Position numbers and translations under genes: made by a program. DNA of 64,000 bases from Nitrosopumilus ureiphilus (GTDB lineage Archaea; Thermoproteota; Nitrososphaeria; Nitrososphaerales; Nitrosopumilaceae). The notes under the pieces were generated by a model. The model was not told the DNA's origin. It saw only the letters and a list, made by a program, of their open reading frames with translations, and did not search any database. The number at the start of each line of letters is the position of its first letter. Position 1 is the first letter of the stretch. This document shows, one piece after another, positions 16,309 to 25,112 of the stretch. The DNA is taken from positions 2,024,954 to 2,088,953 of the forward strand of contig NZ_CP026995.1 in assembly GCF_013407185.1 (NCBI RefSeq), given 5' to 3'.

Positions 16309-16382
16309 TGCAGTCAGCGGGATTCGAACCCGCGTCACAGGGTTGGAAACCCCGAATACTAACCAGGCTATACTATGACTGC
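16309..16382 (-). tRNA. tRNA-Gly (TCC)
   Basis: On the minus strand the acceptor GCAGTCA pairs perfectly with TGACTGC, the anticodon stem CGGGG/CCCTG closes loop TTTCCAA (anticodon TCC), and the T arm is GCGGG-TTCGAAT-CCCGC. The discriminator is A and CCA is not encoded. No intron is seen. Confidence 0.93.
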
Positions 16383-16404
16383 AACAGAATGCAAATTTCA
16401 GTTC

Positions 16405-17073
16405 CTACATAAAAATGGTTTTTTCGCATTCATAGAGTAATCTGGCAACTACAACATGACCCTCAAATGATTCATCGCCAATAGAATACAAATTAGTAAT
16501 TTTGTTTTCAATAAAATCTGAAAAATGCCCCTTTTGAAATCCACCGATTGCAATACATGTATTATCTGAAATCTCAGCTGCAATTTTTTCATATGAACTA
16601 GATTTACCTTTTGTAGAAAAACCAATTACTTTGGATGGGTTAATTTCGTCAAGAAGTTCTGAAAATGTTTTTTCTTTAATCTCTAATAATACTTTATTAT
16701 TTGCTATAATTTTTTTTTCGCAGTAGAGTTTTTCAATTACTCCTTCAAATCTATGATAAGATTTCGGAATGAGAACATTTTGACCAAAGTAAATTACTTT
16801 ATCATCAATTGTGTGAATGTAAATTTTTATTTTATTTTGAAGATATAATGGAATTGTAGTAGCTTCAAGTATTGAAAAGTGTACTAAATCTGGTCTTCCT
16901 CTTTTCATTTCATTTTCAATTCCTTTCATAGCTGCAAAATGCCATGAATTATCTAGTAAAATTTCTGATGGATGTTTTCCAAGTTTTCTTGCATGAGAAA
17001 TTACTGATGGATGATCTTGTAGTTCATATGGTACAAGTTCTAACGAGGATTCAGATAAAACTAAAGAAATCAT
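16405..17073 (-). CDS. nep1: rRNA small-subunit pseudouridine methyltransferase Nep1
   Basis: The 222-aa SPOUT-type protein has the Nep1 blocks: MISLVLSESSLELVPYEL, EILLDNSWHFAAMKGIENEM, KRGRPDLVHFSILEATTIPLY, and the C-terminal knot region with CIAIGGFQKGHFSD and ESFEGHVVVARLLYECE. Nep1 methylates N1 of a pseudouridine in helix 35 of 16S rRNA and aids small-subunit assembly. It starts 2 bases after the stop of the secreted TIM-barrel gene, so the two are probably cotranscribed. Confidence 0.93.
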   Translation of the reverse strand: MISLVLSESSLELVPYELQDHPSVISHARKLGKHPSEILLDNSWHFAAMKGIENEMKRGRPDLVHFSILEATTIPLYLQNKIKIYIHTIDDKVIYFGQNVLIPKSYHRFEGVIEKLYCEKKIIANNKVLLEIKEKTFSELLDEINPSKVIGFSTKGKSSSYEKIAAEISDNTCIAIGGFQKGHFSDFIENKITNLYSIGDESFEGHVVVARLLYECEKTIFM

Positions 17074-17074
17074 T

Positions 17075-18190
17075 TTAGTTAGTCATTTCAATTTGTTTTT
17101 TAAATTCATTCCAACCAGATTTTGGAGTACCATCACTATTGATCAATCCTGCACTGCAAACATACTGATTTAATCTCTCAATCACGTGTTCACTGCTTCC
17201 AAAACCAGAACCTCCAACTGTTAATGTATCCTCACCAATTTCCTGTTCTTCAAATACGCATGTTCCTGCAGGTTTATCATATTGCCTGTACCATGTAAAA
17301 AATTCCAAGTTAGATTCATTTTCAGTGTAAAATTCAAAGGATTTTTCTAAAAACTCTGTTTGTGCAGAGTCACTCCCCCCAACAAAATCAGAAGTACTCC
17401 AGCTAAGTTCAAAAATTCCAACTTTTTTATCTCCTACTAAATCAAATACCTGCTGCAAATCTTCTTTTGCTTGCTGGGGTGTTTTAACAATATCATTTAG
17501 AGTATCAACTGGAGAATAAGAAAATGCAACAAAATCACCAATCGCTAAATCAGTCACAACATACCGCAGATTTTTGTTTAGTACTTGATGTAATGCAAAT
17601 GCATTACCAATCTTAACATCAGGATGTTTTTCTTTAGTTTTTTCATAAACTCCATTGAATAGATCCTTGTATACAGGAATATTCTGTTCATTAAATCTAA
17701 ATTGAGATTCTGTTTCTCCTGAAAGAATTACAGTATCAATAATGTCATATCTTGATAATATTGCATCAAGTACACTAACAACTCGATCTTCCCCAATTGA
17801 AATTATTGATGGTTTTCCAATCCAATTTGGGAAAGGTCCAAGTGTTTCACCATTAATAACAGAAAAGTAAAGAGTTACTTTGAGATTATTTTTTTTATTA
17901 AAACTCATTAATGGATCAGATTGTTGCCAATCAAATTCTCCACGTACTGGTTCAACTAAATTCCAAAAAAGATACACGTTACTTCTTCCAATTCCAGAGC
18001 TTGCAGCTTCGGAGTAAATTTGATCCAAGTTTTGTAGAGTAACAGATTGACTTGGGGAATTAATTACAAGGCCAATTTTTTCATTAGTTTTTTGAGTAAT
18101 AATTTCTGAATTTGGTATGGCTAAAACTACTGATGCTATTGCAATTATTACTGCTATGCCTGTAATTATGCCTAGGATTTTTTTGTCCAC
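17075..18190 (-). CDS. Secreted/anchored TIM-barrel protein, glycosidase-like
   Basis: The 371-aa protein starts with an uncleaved or cleaved signal segment (ILGIITGIAVIIAIASVVLA). The rest reads like a (beta/alpha)8 barrel of the glycoside hydrolase clan: SNVYLFWNLVEPVRGEFDWQ early on is the W..vEP..G.fdW pattern, and ILSGETESQ and FELSWST could place acidic residues on strands 4 and 7. If catalytic, it would act on an extracellular glycan or S-layer sugar, but the acids do not match a family I can name. It precedes nep1 in the same orientation. Confidence 0.65.
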   Translation of the reverse strand: MDKKILGIITGIAVIIAIASVVLAIPNSEIITQKTNEKIGLVINSPSQSVTLQNLDQIYSEAASSGIGRSNVYLFWNLVEPVRGEFDWQQSDPLMSFNKKNNLKVTLYFSVINGETLGPFPNWIGKPSIISIGEDRVVSVLDAILSRYDIIDTVILSGETESQFRFNEQNIPVYKDLFNGVYEKTKEKHPDVKIGNAFALHQVLNKNLRYVVTDLAIGDFVAFSYSPVDTLNDIVKTPQQAKEDLQQVFDLVGDKKVGIFELSWSTSDFVGGSDSAQTEFLEKSFEFYTENESNLEFFTWYRQYDKPAGTCVFEEQEIGEDTLTVGGSGFGSSEHVIERLNQYVCSAGLINSDGTPKSGWNEFKKQIEMTN

Positions 18191-18236
18191 ATAGATTCAA
18201 AATGAAAAGGAAGTAAAAAAGTTGTGATTCTGTTAT

Positions 18237-21200
18237 TTAACCAGAAGTACAACCACTGTAACCGCATTCAATGCAAATACTACAACCTTCTACAAAGATT
18301 AGATTGTTTTTGCATGTTGGACATAGACGATCTTCTGAAACCTCTTCATGTTTTTGGGATTCTATTTTGATTTCTTCGTCATGAACTTTTAATGCAAGTG
18401 AAGCATTGACTTGGGATTTGATGTAAGGATTTGTGATGTTTTCAGTGACAAAAGCAGTCATGTACTGACTTGGCGATACTTCAAATATCTTTGTTGCATT
18501 TTCACTGGTCATATGAAGGACTTGTTTGTGTCTAGAACCGTCACGATAAACAGTCATTCCTTTTAGTCCTATTTCATGTGCAAGCAGATATGCAGATTTC
18601 ACATCTTCTACTGTTACATCATATGGCATGTTGATTGTTTTTGCAATTGCATTTCCAATCCAGTCTTGCCATACACCTTGAGCCATAAGATGATCAGCCC
18701 AGTGAATATCCATTGCAGTAACAAATACATCTTGCATCCATTGAGGAATTTCGTCTAATCCTTTCAATGAACCATAATTGTCTGCAATCTTTTCAAGAAT
18801 TTTATCAGTGTAAAGACCTTCTTCTTTGAGAGCTTCTTCTAGAATCTTGTTTGTATAGAAGAATCTTCCAACAGTTACTCTCTTCTCAAATACAAGAGCA
18901 AATGCAGGTTCCATTCCATTTGAACAGTCTGCAATCATTGAGAGTGTACCAGTTGGAGCTACCGTAGTAGTTAAGACATTTCTGATACCATGTTTTTTGA
19001 TTTTATCAATGAGTGGATCCCATTCATAAGAATGAGATTTTTTTGGTTTCTCATAGTATCCTGAAATTGGAATCTTACCTTCTGGGTATTCTGTGTTAGA
19101 ACAGAGTGGAAACTCACCACGAGATTTAGCAAGTGCTACACTTTCTTCCATTGAATAGTATGATAGGGCTTCAGACAGTTTTGATTGTAGTTCATATCCT
19201 TCTTGAGAATTGTATGGGATTTTTAGTTTGTATAAGAGATCAGCTACTCCCATCACTCCAAGTCCAATACGTCTAGATTCTTTTGATGCTACACTAATTT
19301 CTGGTACTGGATATGTATTGACATCAATGATGTTATCCAAGAATCTTGTTGTCTTTCTGATTGTTTCTTCATATCTTTGCCAATCAAACTCGTAAGTTCC
19401 ATCTGCTTGTCTCTTGACGAGATTCACCAAGTTGATAGAACCTAGATTACATGATTCGTATGGATAGAGACTTTGTTCACCACAGTTGTGGGCAATGATA
19501 CCGTTTGCATCAAAGGCATTCACTTGAGGTACTTGAACATCATATACCTCTTCAATCCCTTCATCCACAAGGCTTACAACCGTTGCTACAAACCTCTCTC
19601 TGTTGAGATTTCTCTTGTAATCTCCAAGTAACACACCTAGTTTTTCCATTTTTGAAGAATCTGCAAAGCCGATTACATTGTGGAAACGTAAGAGGTTCTC
19701 TTCAGATATGACAAGTTCATGTTGAGATTTGATATGATATGCCTTCATTCCGCCCTTACCGTCTGGCAGCAGTTTCTCTTGCTCTCTCCTTCTGTTTGTA
19801 TATATCTTTGATGCAATACCGAGTCGCAGTAGCATACGTTGGACAGCTTGTAGTACTTTTAGATCACTTTGTGCTAGACGTACAGATACGCCTTTTTGTT
19901 GGCTACCTATTACAGTTCCATCTGCATCAAATAAACCTCTCAGAAATCCTTTGTAGAATGCTGATGATGTTTTCTCCATACTTTCAGTTATTGTTTTGTT
20001 CTTGTATCCTAATCCTAATGATTTGGCAAGATCCCTTATTGATGCCAGTGATAGTCGGTATTCATCACGTCCTTTGATCTTTGTCCAACCTCTAAAGTCA
20101 GATCTATGTGGCATTTGTTGGGCATATTGTAGTATCTGGTTTCTTACAGCAACGTTTCCAGTACTTTCCCCCCATGAAGAAATAACCACATTGTCTTTTT
20201 TAATGTGACCATCGCCTACCGTTAGCCCCAACATATATCCTTCATCTTCACCAAACCTTCCATCCCATTCATAGTATCTACAGTCATCAAGAACAATATG
20301 TTCACCTTGTTTTAGATCTCTTGCTTGTTTCCATTCTGACTTTAGTGTGTATCTATTCATGTGTTTAACAGCCAGAATTTTATGATCTTCTGTTAGATGT
20401 AGTTCGTAGCCCTCTTTTGTTTTTAGTTTGAATATCTTCTTGGTGCCGGTAGAAAAGAAGCCTTTTGTATTCCATGTCTTCCCATTCAGATAAGACTTGA
20501 ATGGAACTCCTACAAGTTCCCTGACCTTTCTTGGACCATCTGCTGTTGCTACCCATGTATCTGCAGTTACGCATGGATTTGTGGCTCTTAGGGGTGCTTT
20601 TCGGGCTTTTGCAAATACATTGTATTTGTTAATTTGATCAAAGAAGATCAATCCAGGTTCTGCACTCTTCCATGCAGAAAGTGCAATCAGATCAATTAGT
20701 TGATGTGCATTGATTTCTTTAACTGGTTTTTTGTCACGTGGACTACGTAAGACATAGTTACCATCAGTAGTATTTACTAGTGCATGCCAAAAGTCTTCCC
20801 AGATACCAACACTTACGTTAAAGTTTTCTAAAACGCCTGGTTCTGTTTTGTTTGTAATGAATTTTTCAACATCAGGATGCCATGCTTCAATAATTCCCAT
20901 GTTTGCACCACGTCTTTTTCCTCCTTGTTTGACTACTTCAGTCACGGTATTGATGATATTCATGAAAGATACTGGTCCAGATGCAACACCTGAAGTGGAT
21001 GCTACAATGTCGCCTTCCTCACGAAGATTAGAATAGTTGATTCCAACACCACCACCAGACTTGAAGATTAATGCTGCATCAGAGGTAGATTTCATGATTT
21101 GCTCCATGCCATCTTCCATTCCAAGTACAAAGCATGCAGATAGTTGTCCTAATCTTCCACCTGCGTTCATCATAGTTGGTGAATTTGGTAGAAAGTCTTG

Positions 21201-21977
21201 TGCAGTCATCAGCTCAAAGTATTCAGCGATTTTGTCTGCATAACTATCAAGTTTCTTTCCTGCAAGTAATGTCAAGAGATCTTTGAAGCTTACTTTCATT
21301 TGACCTTTGTTTGCAAGAGTCACGTAGTGGTTGATTAAAGATCTAAAATGCCATTTATTGAAGAAATAATCTCCTACTTTGAATTTATAATCAAAGGCAT
21401 CTAGCTTTTCAAGATAAGATTTTGCTTCTTCTACGTCTTGTTTGATATTTCCTGATTTGTCAAAGACTTGTGAATCATATAGAATATCACCAATTCCTAC
21501 CAGAATTGCAACACGCTCAAACATTTGAGTTGGAGATTCAATAATCTCATTTTTTGCATTTCTGAAAAGATATCTTGATGCTAGAACCCTAAGACAATTC
21601 AGATCAAACTTTTTGGAAACTGGGTCAAGGGTCTTTAGATTCAAGACCTTCATTTTCTCTTCTCTTAGTTTTCTTCTCTCATGTCTGTAAACGATGTATG
21701 CTTTTGCAATATCGCTATTTCCACTATCAATTAAAGTAGATTCTACAATATCCTGGATATCTTCAACAGTAGGCGTTCTACTGCTGGTAAATCCTTGCTC
21801 AACTAGTTTGTTTACTACATTCTCTGCTAGTTGATCGGCCAGGCCACGATCGGCTTTGGAGGTGGCGGCCAATGCCCGAAATATGGCATTTGAAATTTTA
21901 TTTTTATTGAAAGCCGTGACTGCGCCACTGCGCTTACGGATCTCACTGATCGTATTTTCAATTTGTGTATTGTCCAT
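18237..21977 (-). CDS. nrdJ: Adenosylcobalamin-dependent (class II) ribonucleotide reductase with intein
   Basis: This 1246-aa precursor makes deoxyribonucleotides from ribonucleotides using a cobalamin-generated thiyl radical, with no need for oxygen. Residues 12-105 form an ATP-cone regulatory domain. The catalytic barrel shows LPNSPTMMNAGGRLGQLSAC, FKSGGGVGINYSNLR, KRRGANMG and, split by an intein, NP/CGEQSLYPYESCNLGSINL. Later come APTGTLSMIADCSNGMEPAF and KGMTVYRDGSR. The C-terminus ends in a zinc-ribbon-like CPTC...CIECGYSGC. The intein (residues 469-831) interrupts the NPCGEQ active-site loop. The ATG has a strong Shine-Dalgarno sequence, unlike many leaderless neighbours. An HTH/ATP-cone/NrdD-like gene lies 213 bases upstream. 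Confidence 0.96.
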   Translation of the reverse strand: MDNTQIENTISEIRKRSGAVTAFNKNKISNAIFRALAATSKADRGLADQLAENVVNKLVEQGFTSSRTPTVEDIQDIVESTLIDSGNSDIAKAYIVYRHERRKLREEKMKVLNLKTLDPVSKKFDLNCLRVLASRYLFRNAKNEIIESPTQMFERVAILVGIGDILYDSQVFDKSGNIKQDVEEAKSYLEKLDAFDYKFKVGDYFFNKWHFRSLINHYVTLANKGQMKVSFKDLLTLLAGKKLDSYADKIAEYFELMTAQDFLPNSPTMMNAGGRLGQLSACFVLGMEDGMEQIMKSTSDAALIFKSGGGVGINYSNLREEGDIVASTSGVASGPVSFMNIINTVTEVVKQGGKRRGANMGIIEAWHPDVEKFITNKTEPGVLENFNVSVGIWEDFWHALVNTTDGNYVLRSPRDKKPVKEINAHQLIDLIALSAWKSAEPGLIFFDQINKYNVFAKARKAPLRATNPCVTADTWVATADGPRKVRELVGVPFKSYLNGKTWNTKGFFSTGTKKIFKLKTKEGYELHLTEDHKILAVKHMNRYTLKSEWKQARDLKQGEHIVLDDCRYYEWDGRFGEDEGYMLGLTVGDGHIKKDNVVISSWGESTGNVAVRNQILQYAQQMPHRSDFRGWTKIKGRDEYRLSLASIRDLAKSLGLGYKNKTITESMEKTSSAFYKGFLRGLFDADGTVIGSQQKGVSVRLAQSDLKVLQAVQRMLLRLGIASKIYTNRRREQEKLLPDGKGGMKAYHIKSQHELVISEENLLRFHNVIGFADSSKMEKLGVLLGDYKRNLNRERFVATVVSLVDEGIEEVYDVQVPQVNAFDANGIIAHNCGEQSLYPYESCNLGSINLVNLVKRQADGTYEFDWQRYEETIRKTTRFLDNIIDVNTYPVPEISVASKESRRIGLGVMGVADLLYKLKIPYNSQEGYELQSKLSEALSYYSMEESVALAKSRGEFPLCSNTEYPEGKIPISGYYEKPKKSHSYEWDPLIDKIKKHGIRNVLTTTVAPTGTLSMIADCSNGMEPAFALVFEKRVTVGRFFYTNKILEEALKEEGLYTDKILEKIADNYGSLKGLDEIPQWMQDVFVTAMDIHWADHLMAQGVWQDWIGNAIAKTINMPYDVTVEDVKSAYLLAHEIGLKGMTVYRDGSRHKQVLHMTSENATKIFEVSPSQYMTAFVTENITNPYIKSQVNASLALKVHDEEIKIESQKHEEVSEDRLCPTCKNNLIFVEGCSICIECGYSGCTSG
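19485..20573 (-). mobile_element. Intein with LAGLIDADG-type homing endonuclease in nrdJ
   Basis: Residues 469-831 of the precursor (363 aa) form an in-frame intein. It begins at Cys in NP|CVTADTWVATADG (block A) with EDHKILA as block B, carries two dodecapeptide-like endonuclease motifs (YMLGLTVGDG and FLRGLFDADG), and ends with block F/G VYDVQVPQVNAF and NGIIAHN before the +1 Cys of CGEQ. All splice-junction residues (Cys1, penultimate His, terminal Asn, +1 Cys) are present, so splicing looks intact, and the two aspartates of the endonuclease are present. Insertion in the catalytic NPCGEQ loop makes splicing essential for enzyme function. Confidence 0.94.
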
Positions 21978-21982
21978 TATAA

Positions 21983-21992
21983 TCTCCCCTCC
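21983..21992 (-). promoter_or_regulatory. Strong Shine-Dalgarno sequence of nrdJ
   Basis: The minus strand reads GGAGGGGAGA, 5 bases before ATG 21977. A TATA-like element (AAGTTATATC, 22011-22020) predicts a short leader. Most genes in this window lack such a site, so it fixes this start codon. Confidence 0.75.
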
Positions 21993-22138
21993 ATGCTTAG
22001 AACCAATGTGGATATAACTTATGTGCTCGAAAAGTTTTGATCTTGTCCCGTCAATGAGTCAATTTTTTTAACACCGCTACTATGAATTTCATACTGGCAT
22101 AACTTTGACGATAGTAAGGAAGATCGCCTCATCTGATT

Positions 22139-22165
22139 CTGATCAAAAATTTTTGAAAAATGATC
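22139..22165. promoter_or_regulatory. GATC-spaced motif upstream of nrdJ
   Basis: On the minus strand: GATC, a 17-base A/T spacer, then GATCAG, with CTAG just before it. The same arrangement (GATC-N16-GATCAG preceded by CTAG) occurs at 24395-24420 in front of the upstream regulator-like gene. It is a candidate operator. Confidence 0.45.
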
Positions 22166-22190
22166 GTAACTAGTTTTTCATTTACGAATA

Positions 22191-24353
22191 TCAGACAACA
22201 TATGGAGACTTGCACTTTGGACATTTATCCTCAAATGGTTCATCCTTAAATCCACATTCGCCACATATCGCAATTTTTCTTACAGGCTTGAAAGAAGTTG
22301 TAAGTTCTGATGCTTTCTCTAATGATTTTTTGATATCTGCAATTTTTGCATCATTATCAATTTGCAAAGTCACGAGTAATCCTCCACTTAGAATTTTTGA
22401 GAGCTTGTTAGCCTCTACTATAGACTCGCTTTTGTTAGTATAATTGGAAATTTCAGAGGCATTGATGACTATTCCCTGAGAATAAGAGTCACCCTCCATT
22501 GAATTTAAGGAAGAATTTTTGCCATATTTTTCGCCATCCAGAGTAGCAAAACGAGCAGATGCTTCAGTTTCAGTCATACAAATTGCAACAGTATCACCTA
22601 ATTCTTTGCCTTTTTTGACTCCAACATCAACTGCAGTTTCAATTACCTTATGAAGAATATCACGTCCTTCTTTATTATCTTGGAATCCAAGGATGTTAAA
22701 CACAGACTCTTTGAGTCCTACCAAATTTACAACAAGTGAAACAGAACTTCTTTGCATATATTGTGTATTCTTTGCAAGAATTGGGTTTAGTCCTCTTCTT
22801 GTAAGATCTGAGATCTCTTTCTTTCTTAATGCCATAGATGATAGTGCAGGTTTCATTAGTAATGCAAGTCTTGCCCTAAAGTAAGTTTCATCTTTGTTTG
22901 ATTCAAATGCAAGTCTTGGAAGATTTATTGAAACAGATTCCAAGTTTATCGAAAGTGGAGTTGTGATCTTTGTAGATCCATTTGTAACACCAGAGCTAGA
23001 AGTTTGACCTTTAGCAAACATTACATGTCCACCAATGGAAATTATTTCAGCTATTGATTCTGAAACATCAGTAATTTTTCCTTTGTCAACATCTACTATC
23101 AGGCCAATTTTTGGAATTGGTGTAATTTTTGTGTAATTTTTGTATGCATTGATAATTGAATTAATTATTTTTGTATCAGTTCCTAATTGTAATCTAATTG
23201 ATACCTTTGTACTTGTTTTGTTGTATTTTGCAGTTGTAGATGCAGTTGCAAATGCATCTGTGAGTTTTTGTTCAAGTTCTGTAAGAGACTTTGAATGCTT
23301 TGTAAATAATTGTACCAGTCCATCAATTACAACTTCTTGTGAAGCTTCTTTTGAAAGAAGAGCAATAACAATAGATAATGAACTTGTAATGTCATCAAGT
23401 TGTTTTGATGCAGGAATTCTTGATACATCAAGATATTTTCCACCAAGATTAATTCCATCCTCGATTAATTCTTTGACATTTACAAATATTGTATCAGGAA
23501 TCATAGACCAAATTCCAGGATTAGTGATATGCAAGTCTCCAGAAAGATGAGAATCTGCTACATCTTTTGGCAAGATATTTGTAAGTAGGTGTTCAGCAAA
23601 CACTCTTTGTCCTGTGTTAAAGAGGAGGCCTTCAGCACCATTATCGACATTATCTAAATTAGAAATCATCTCTTGAACGTCATAAACAGGCAGGCCTAGG
23701 CGTGCAAGTTTGTTCCTGTATTCCTCATGGCCATGCTCAAGGAGAACAGAATTTACCATTTCTCTGATAAGTGAGCCAGTAAGATAGGTAGTCTGATATT
23801 TGTAAATTCTATTTTCAACCTCTTCAGTGATTTTTTGTGCAAGCTCCAATGGAAGACTTCCTTCACGAACTAATGATTGAATAATTTTATGTGAATTAAA
23901 TTCCTCAATTGATTGATGAGATGTTCTAACATACATTTTTCCACTTTCAATAATTGATCTTTCCTCGATTTGTCTTGCCAAACTTAAAACTAGTTTTCCA
24001 AGATTTGTAATTGTGTATCGTCTTTCAGATTTGTTTAGTGCAACAAGTGATTGTCTGAGTAATTTTCTCAAGTGATATGCAAATTTTCCACTTTCCTTTT
24101 TTGACTTGAATCCTGCCAGAGATTTTAACTCAGAATAGGTCAAAGGTCCTTTAGAATTTAAGATTCTAAGAATATCGATTCTGTTCGGACTTGCCATTAC
24201 AGAGAAGATCATCCTTACACGTTTTGATGTAGATTGTAAAATTCCACTTCTCTTTGGTGATGAATCAGAGTCCAGGTCAGATTCTAAATCTAAATCGTCA
24301 TCATCTAAGTTAGCATCCATATCTAATTCTAAATCTTCATCACTCATTTTCAT
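22191..24353 (-). CDS. HTH + ATP-cone + NrdD-like protein, probably a dNTP-sensing regulator
   Basis: Residues here are counted from ATG 24353, 19 residues inside the longest frame (start 24410). An acidic tail is followed by an ArsR-like winged helix (about 43-130: IFSVMASPNRIDILRIL, FAYHLRKLLRQS), an ATP-cone (about 140-225: EEFNSHKIIQSLVREGSLP, TYLTGSLIREMVN), then about 480 residues resembling class III ribonucleotide reductase (GDLHITNPGIW, SINLPRLAF, TETEASARFATLDGEKYG) and a four-Cys zinc site CGECG...CPKC. The protein stops five residues later, with no glycyl-radical motif, so it is unlikely to be a working NrdD. It lies directly upstream of nrdJ on the same strand. I infer a DNA-binding sensor of nucleotide pools. 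The start choice rests on a TATA box at 24371-24385. Confidence 0.85.
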   Translation of the reverse strand: MKMSDEDLELDMDANLDDDDLDLESDLDSDSSPKRSGILQSTSKRVRMIFSVMASPNRIDILRILNSKGPLTYSELKSLAGFKSKKESGKFAYHLRKLLRQSLVALNKSERRYTITNLGKLVLSLARQIEERSIIESGKMYVRTSHQSIEEFNSHKIIQSLVREGSLPLELAQKITEEVENRIYKYQTTYLTGSLIREMVNSVLLEHGHEEYRNKLARLGLPVYDVQEMISNLDNVDNGAEGLLFNTGQRVFAEHLLTNILPKDVADSHLSGDLHITNPGIWSMIPDTIFVNVKELIEDGINLGGKYLDVSRIPASKQLDDITSSLSIVIALLSKEASQEVVIDGLVQLFTKHSKSLTELEQKLTDAFATASTTAKYNKTSTKVSIRLQLGTDTKIINSIINAYKNYTKITPIPKIGLIVDVDKGKITDVSESIAEIISIGGHVMFAKGQTSSSGVTNGSTKITTPLSINLESVSINLPRLAFESNKDETYFRARLALLMKPALSSMALRKKEISDLTRRGLNPILAKNTQYMQRSSVSLVVNLVGLKESVFNILGFQDNKEGRDILHKVIETAVDVGVKKGKELGDTVAICMTETEASARFATLDGEKYGKNSSLNSMEGDSYSQGIVINASEISNYTNKSESIVEANKLSKILSGGLLVTLQIDNDAKIADIKKSLEKASELTTSFKPVRKIAICGECGFKDEPFEDKCPKCKSPYVV

Positions 24354-24370
24354 GTTTTTTTTCTTGACTA

Positions 24371-24385
24371 AGGAGTAAATAAGAC
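24371..24385 (-). promoter_or_regulatory. TATA box of the HTH/ATP-cone/NrdD-like gene
   Basis: The minus strand reads CTTATTTACTCC, centred about 24 bases upstream of ATG 24353, which supports that start as leaderless. A GATC-spaced motif lies immediately upstream. Confidence 0.5.
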
Positions 24386-24394
24386 TTGTGACTA

Positions 24395-24420
24395 GATCAT
24401 TTCTGAACAATTTTGATCAG
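24395..24420. promoter_or_regulatory. GATC-spaced motif upstream of the HTH/ATP-cone gene
   Basis: The plus strand reads GATC-N16-GATCAG with CTA just before it, matching the motif at 22139-22165 in sequence and spacing. It ends 13 bases from the TATA box, where an activator or repressor could act, so autoregulation is plausible. Confidence 0.45.
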
Positions 24421-24486
24421 ATTTGTAGTTTACCAATAAAAAATTTGAAACTCTAATGATTGTTTTCTTAAAGAAATCTAAAAAAT

Positions 24487-24514
24487 GATCCGCTTTGAGA
24501 TCTTTTTTGATCAG
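24487..24514. promoter_or_regulatory. Third GATC/TTTTTTGATCAG motif
   Basis: Three GATC tetramers occur in 28 bases, the last in TTTTTTGATCAG, the same half-site as at 24411-24420 and 22139-22149. It overlaps the stop codon of the zinc-ribbon gene, so coding constraint on the last few bases cannot be excluded. Confidence 0.35.
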
Positions 24515-24672
24515 TTTTCTTGAACATCAAGCGAAAATTCTGATGTTGAAAGTTTCTGTCCACATGAAGGACATTTCCCATTAGTTGGATTCATAACATC
24601 TTTTAGAGATTTTAGCATTTTCATATTTGTGATCTTCTCTCCACATTTACCACATGTAATTTCTACAGACAT
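24511..24672 (-). CDS. Small zinc-ribbon protein (53 aa)
   Basis: ATG 24670-24672 to TGA 24511-24513 encodes a peptide with two Cys pairs, ITCGKCGEKI and GKCPSCGQKL, separated by about 24 residues: a complete zinc ribbon. The ends are charged and soluble. It lies between the DUF35 gene and the HTH/ATP-cone gene, all on the minus strand. The function is unknown; such ribbons usually bind nucleic acid or protein. Confidence 0.7.
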   Translation of the reverse strand: MSVEITCGKCGEKITNMKMLKSLKDVMNPTNGKCPSCGQKLSTSEFSLDVQEN

Positions 24673-24742
24673 GAAGAATATCAGCTATACAAAATTATTA
24701 AGAATCGATTTTGATTTTTTTTAATAATTCAAACAAATTATT

Positions 24743-25111
24743 TTACTGCTTTTTGATGATGATTCCACAACCGTCTTCAAAACCAGTTATTTTGGCTCTA
24801 GTTCCAACTGGAAGATCTTCGGGGGTAGCAATTCCTGCCATAAATCCAGAAATTCTCAAATTAGTATTGTCTAGTTGAAGTACAACAAAGGCATACGGGG
24901 TATATTTTTCAAAGCCTGCAGGGGCGACAGTAATTATGGTATATGTGGCAACTGAGCCTACACCATCTAAAACAACATCCTCAAATCCCTGACTGCCACA
25001 TTTTAGGCAATAATATGCAGTAGACAAATGAAGATAACCACATTTAGTGCATTTGTGAGTTAGGAGCTTGCCTTGTTTGGCATATTCAATTAGTTGTTCT
25101 TCAATAGTCAT
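24743..25111 (-). CDS. DUF35 OB-fold protein with zinc ribbon (thiolase partner)
   Basis: I choose ATG 25111 (MTIEEQLIEYAKQGK), one base after the thiolase stop, rather than the longer frame. The 122-aa protein has a rubredoxin-like ribbon, CTKCGYLHLSTAYYCLKCGS, and an OB fold (GSVATYTIITVAPAGFEKYTPYAFVVLQLD, GTRAKITGFEDG). DUF35 proteins hold archaeal thiolases (and HMG-CoA synthase) together in complexes that pass acetoacetyl-CoA, which fits the neighbour. It also lowers free CoA exchange in those complexes (family knowledge). Confidence 0.92.
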   Translation of the reverse strand: MTIEEQLIEYAKQGKLLTHKCTKCGYLHLSTAYYCLKCGSQGFEDVVLDGVGSVATYTIITVAPAGFEKYTPYAFVVLQLDNTNLRISGFMAGIATPEDLPVGTRAKITGFEDGCGIIIKKQ

Positions 25112-25112
25112 T

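Noticed and set aside
21978-22190. Cobalamin riboswitch before nrdJ
   Set aside because: The 213-base region has no recognisable B12-box and the likely promoter leaves only a short leader before the start codon.
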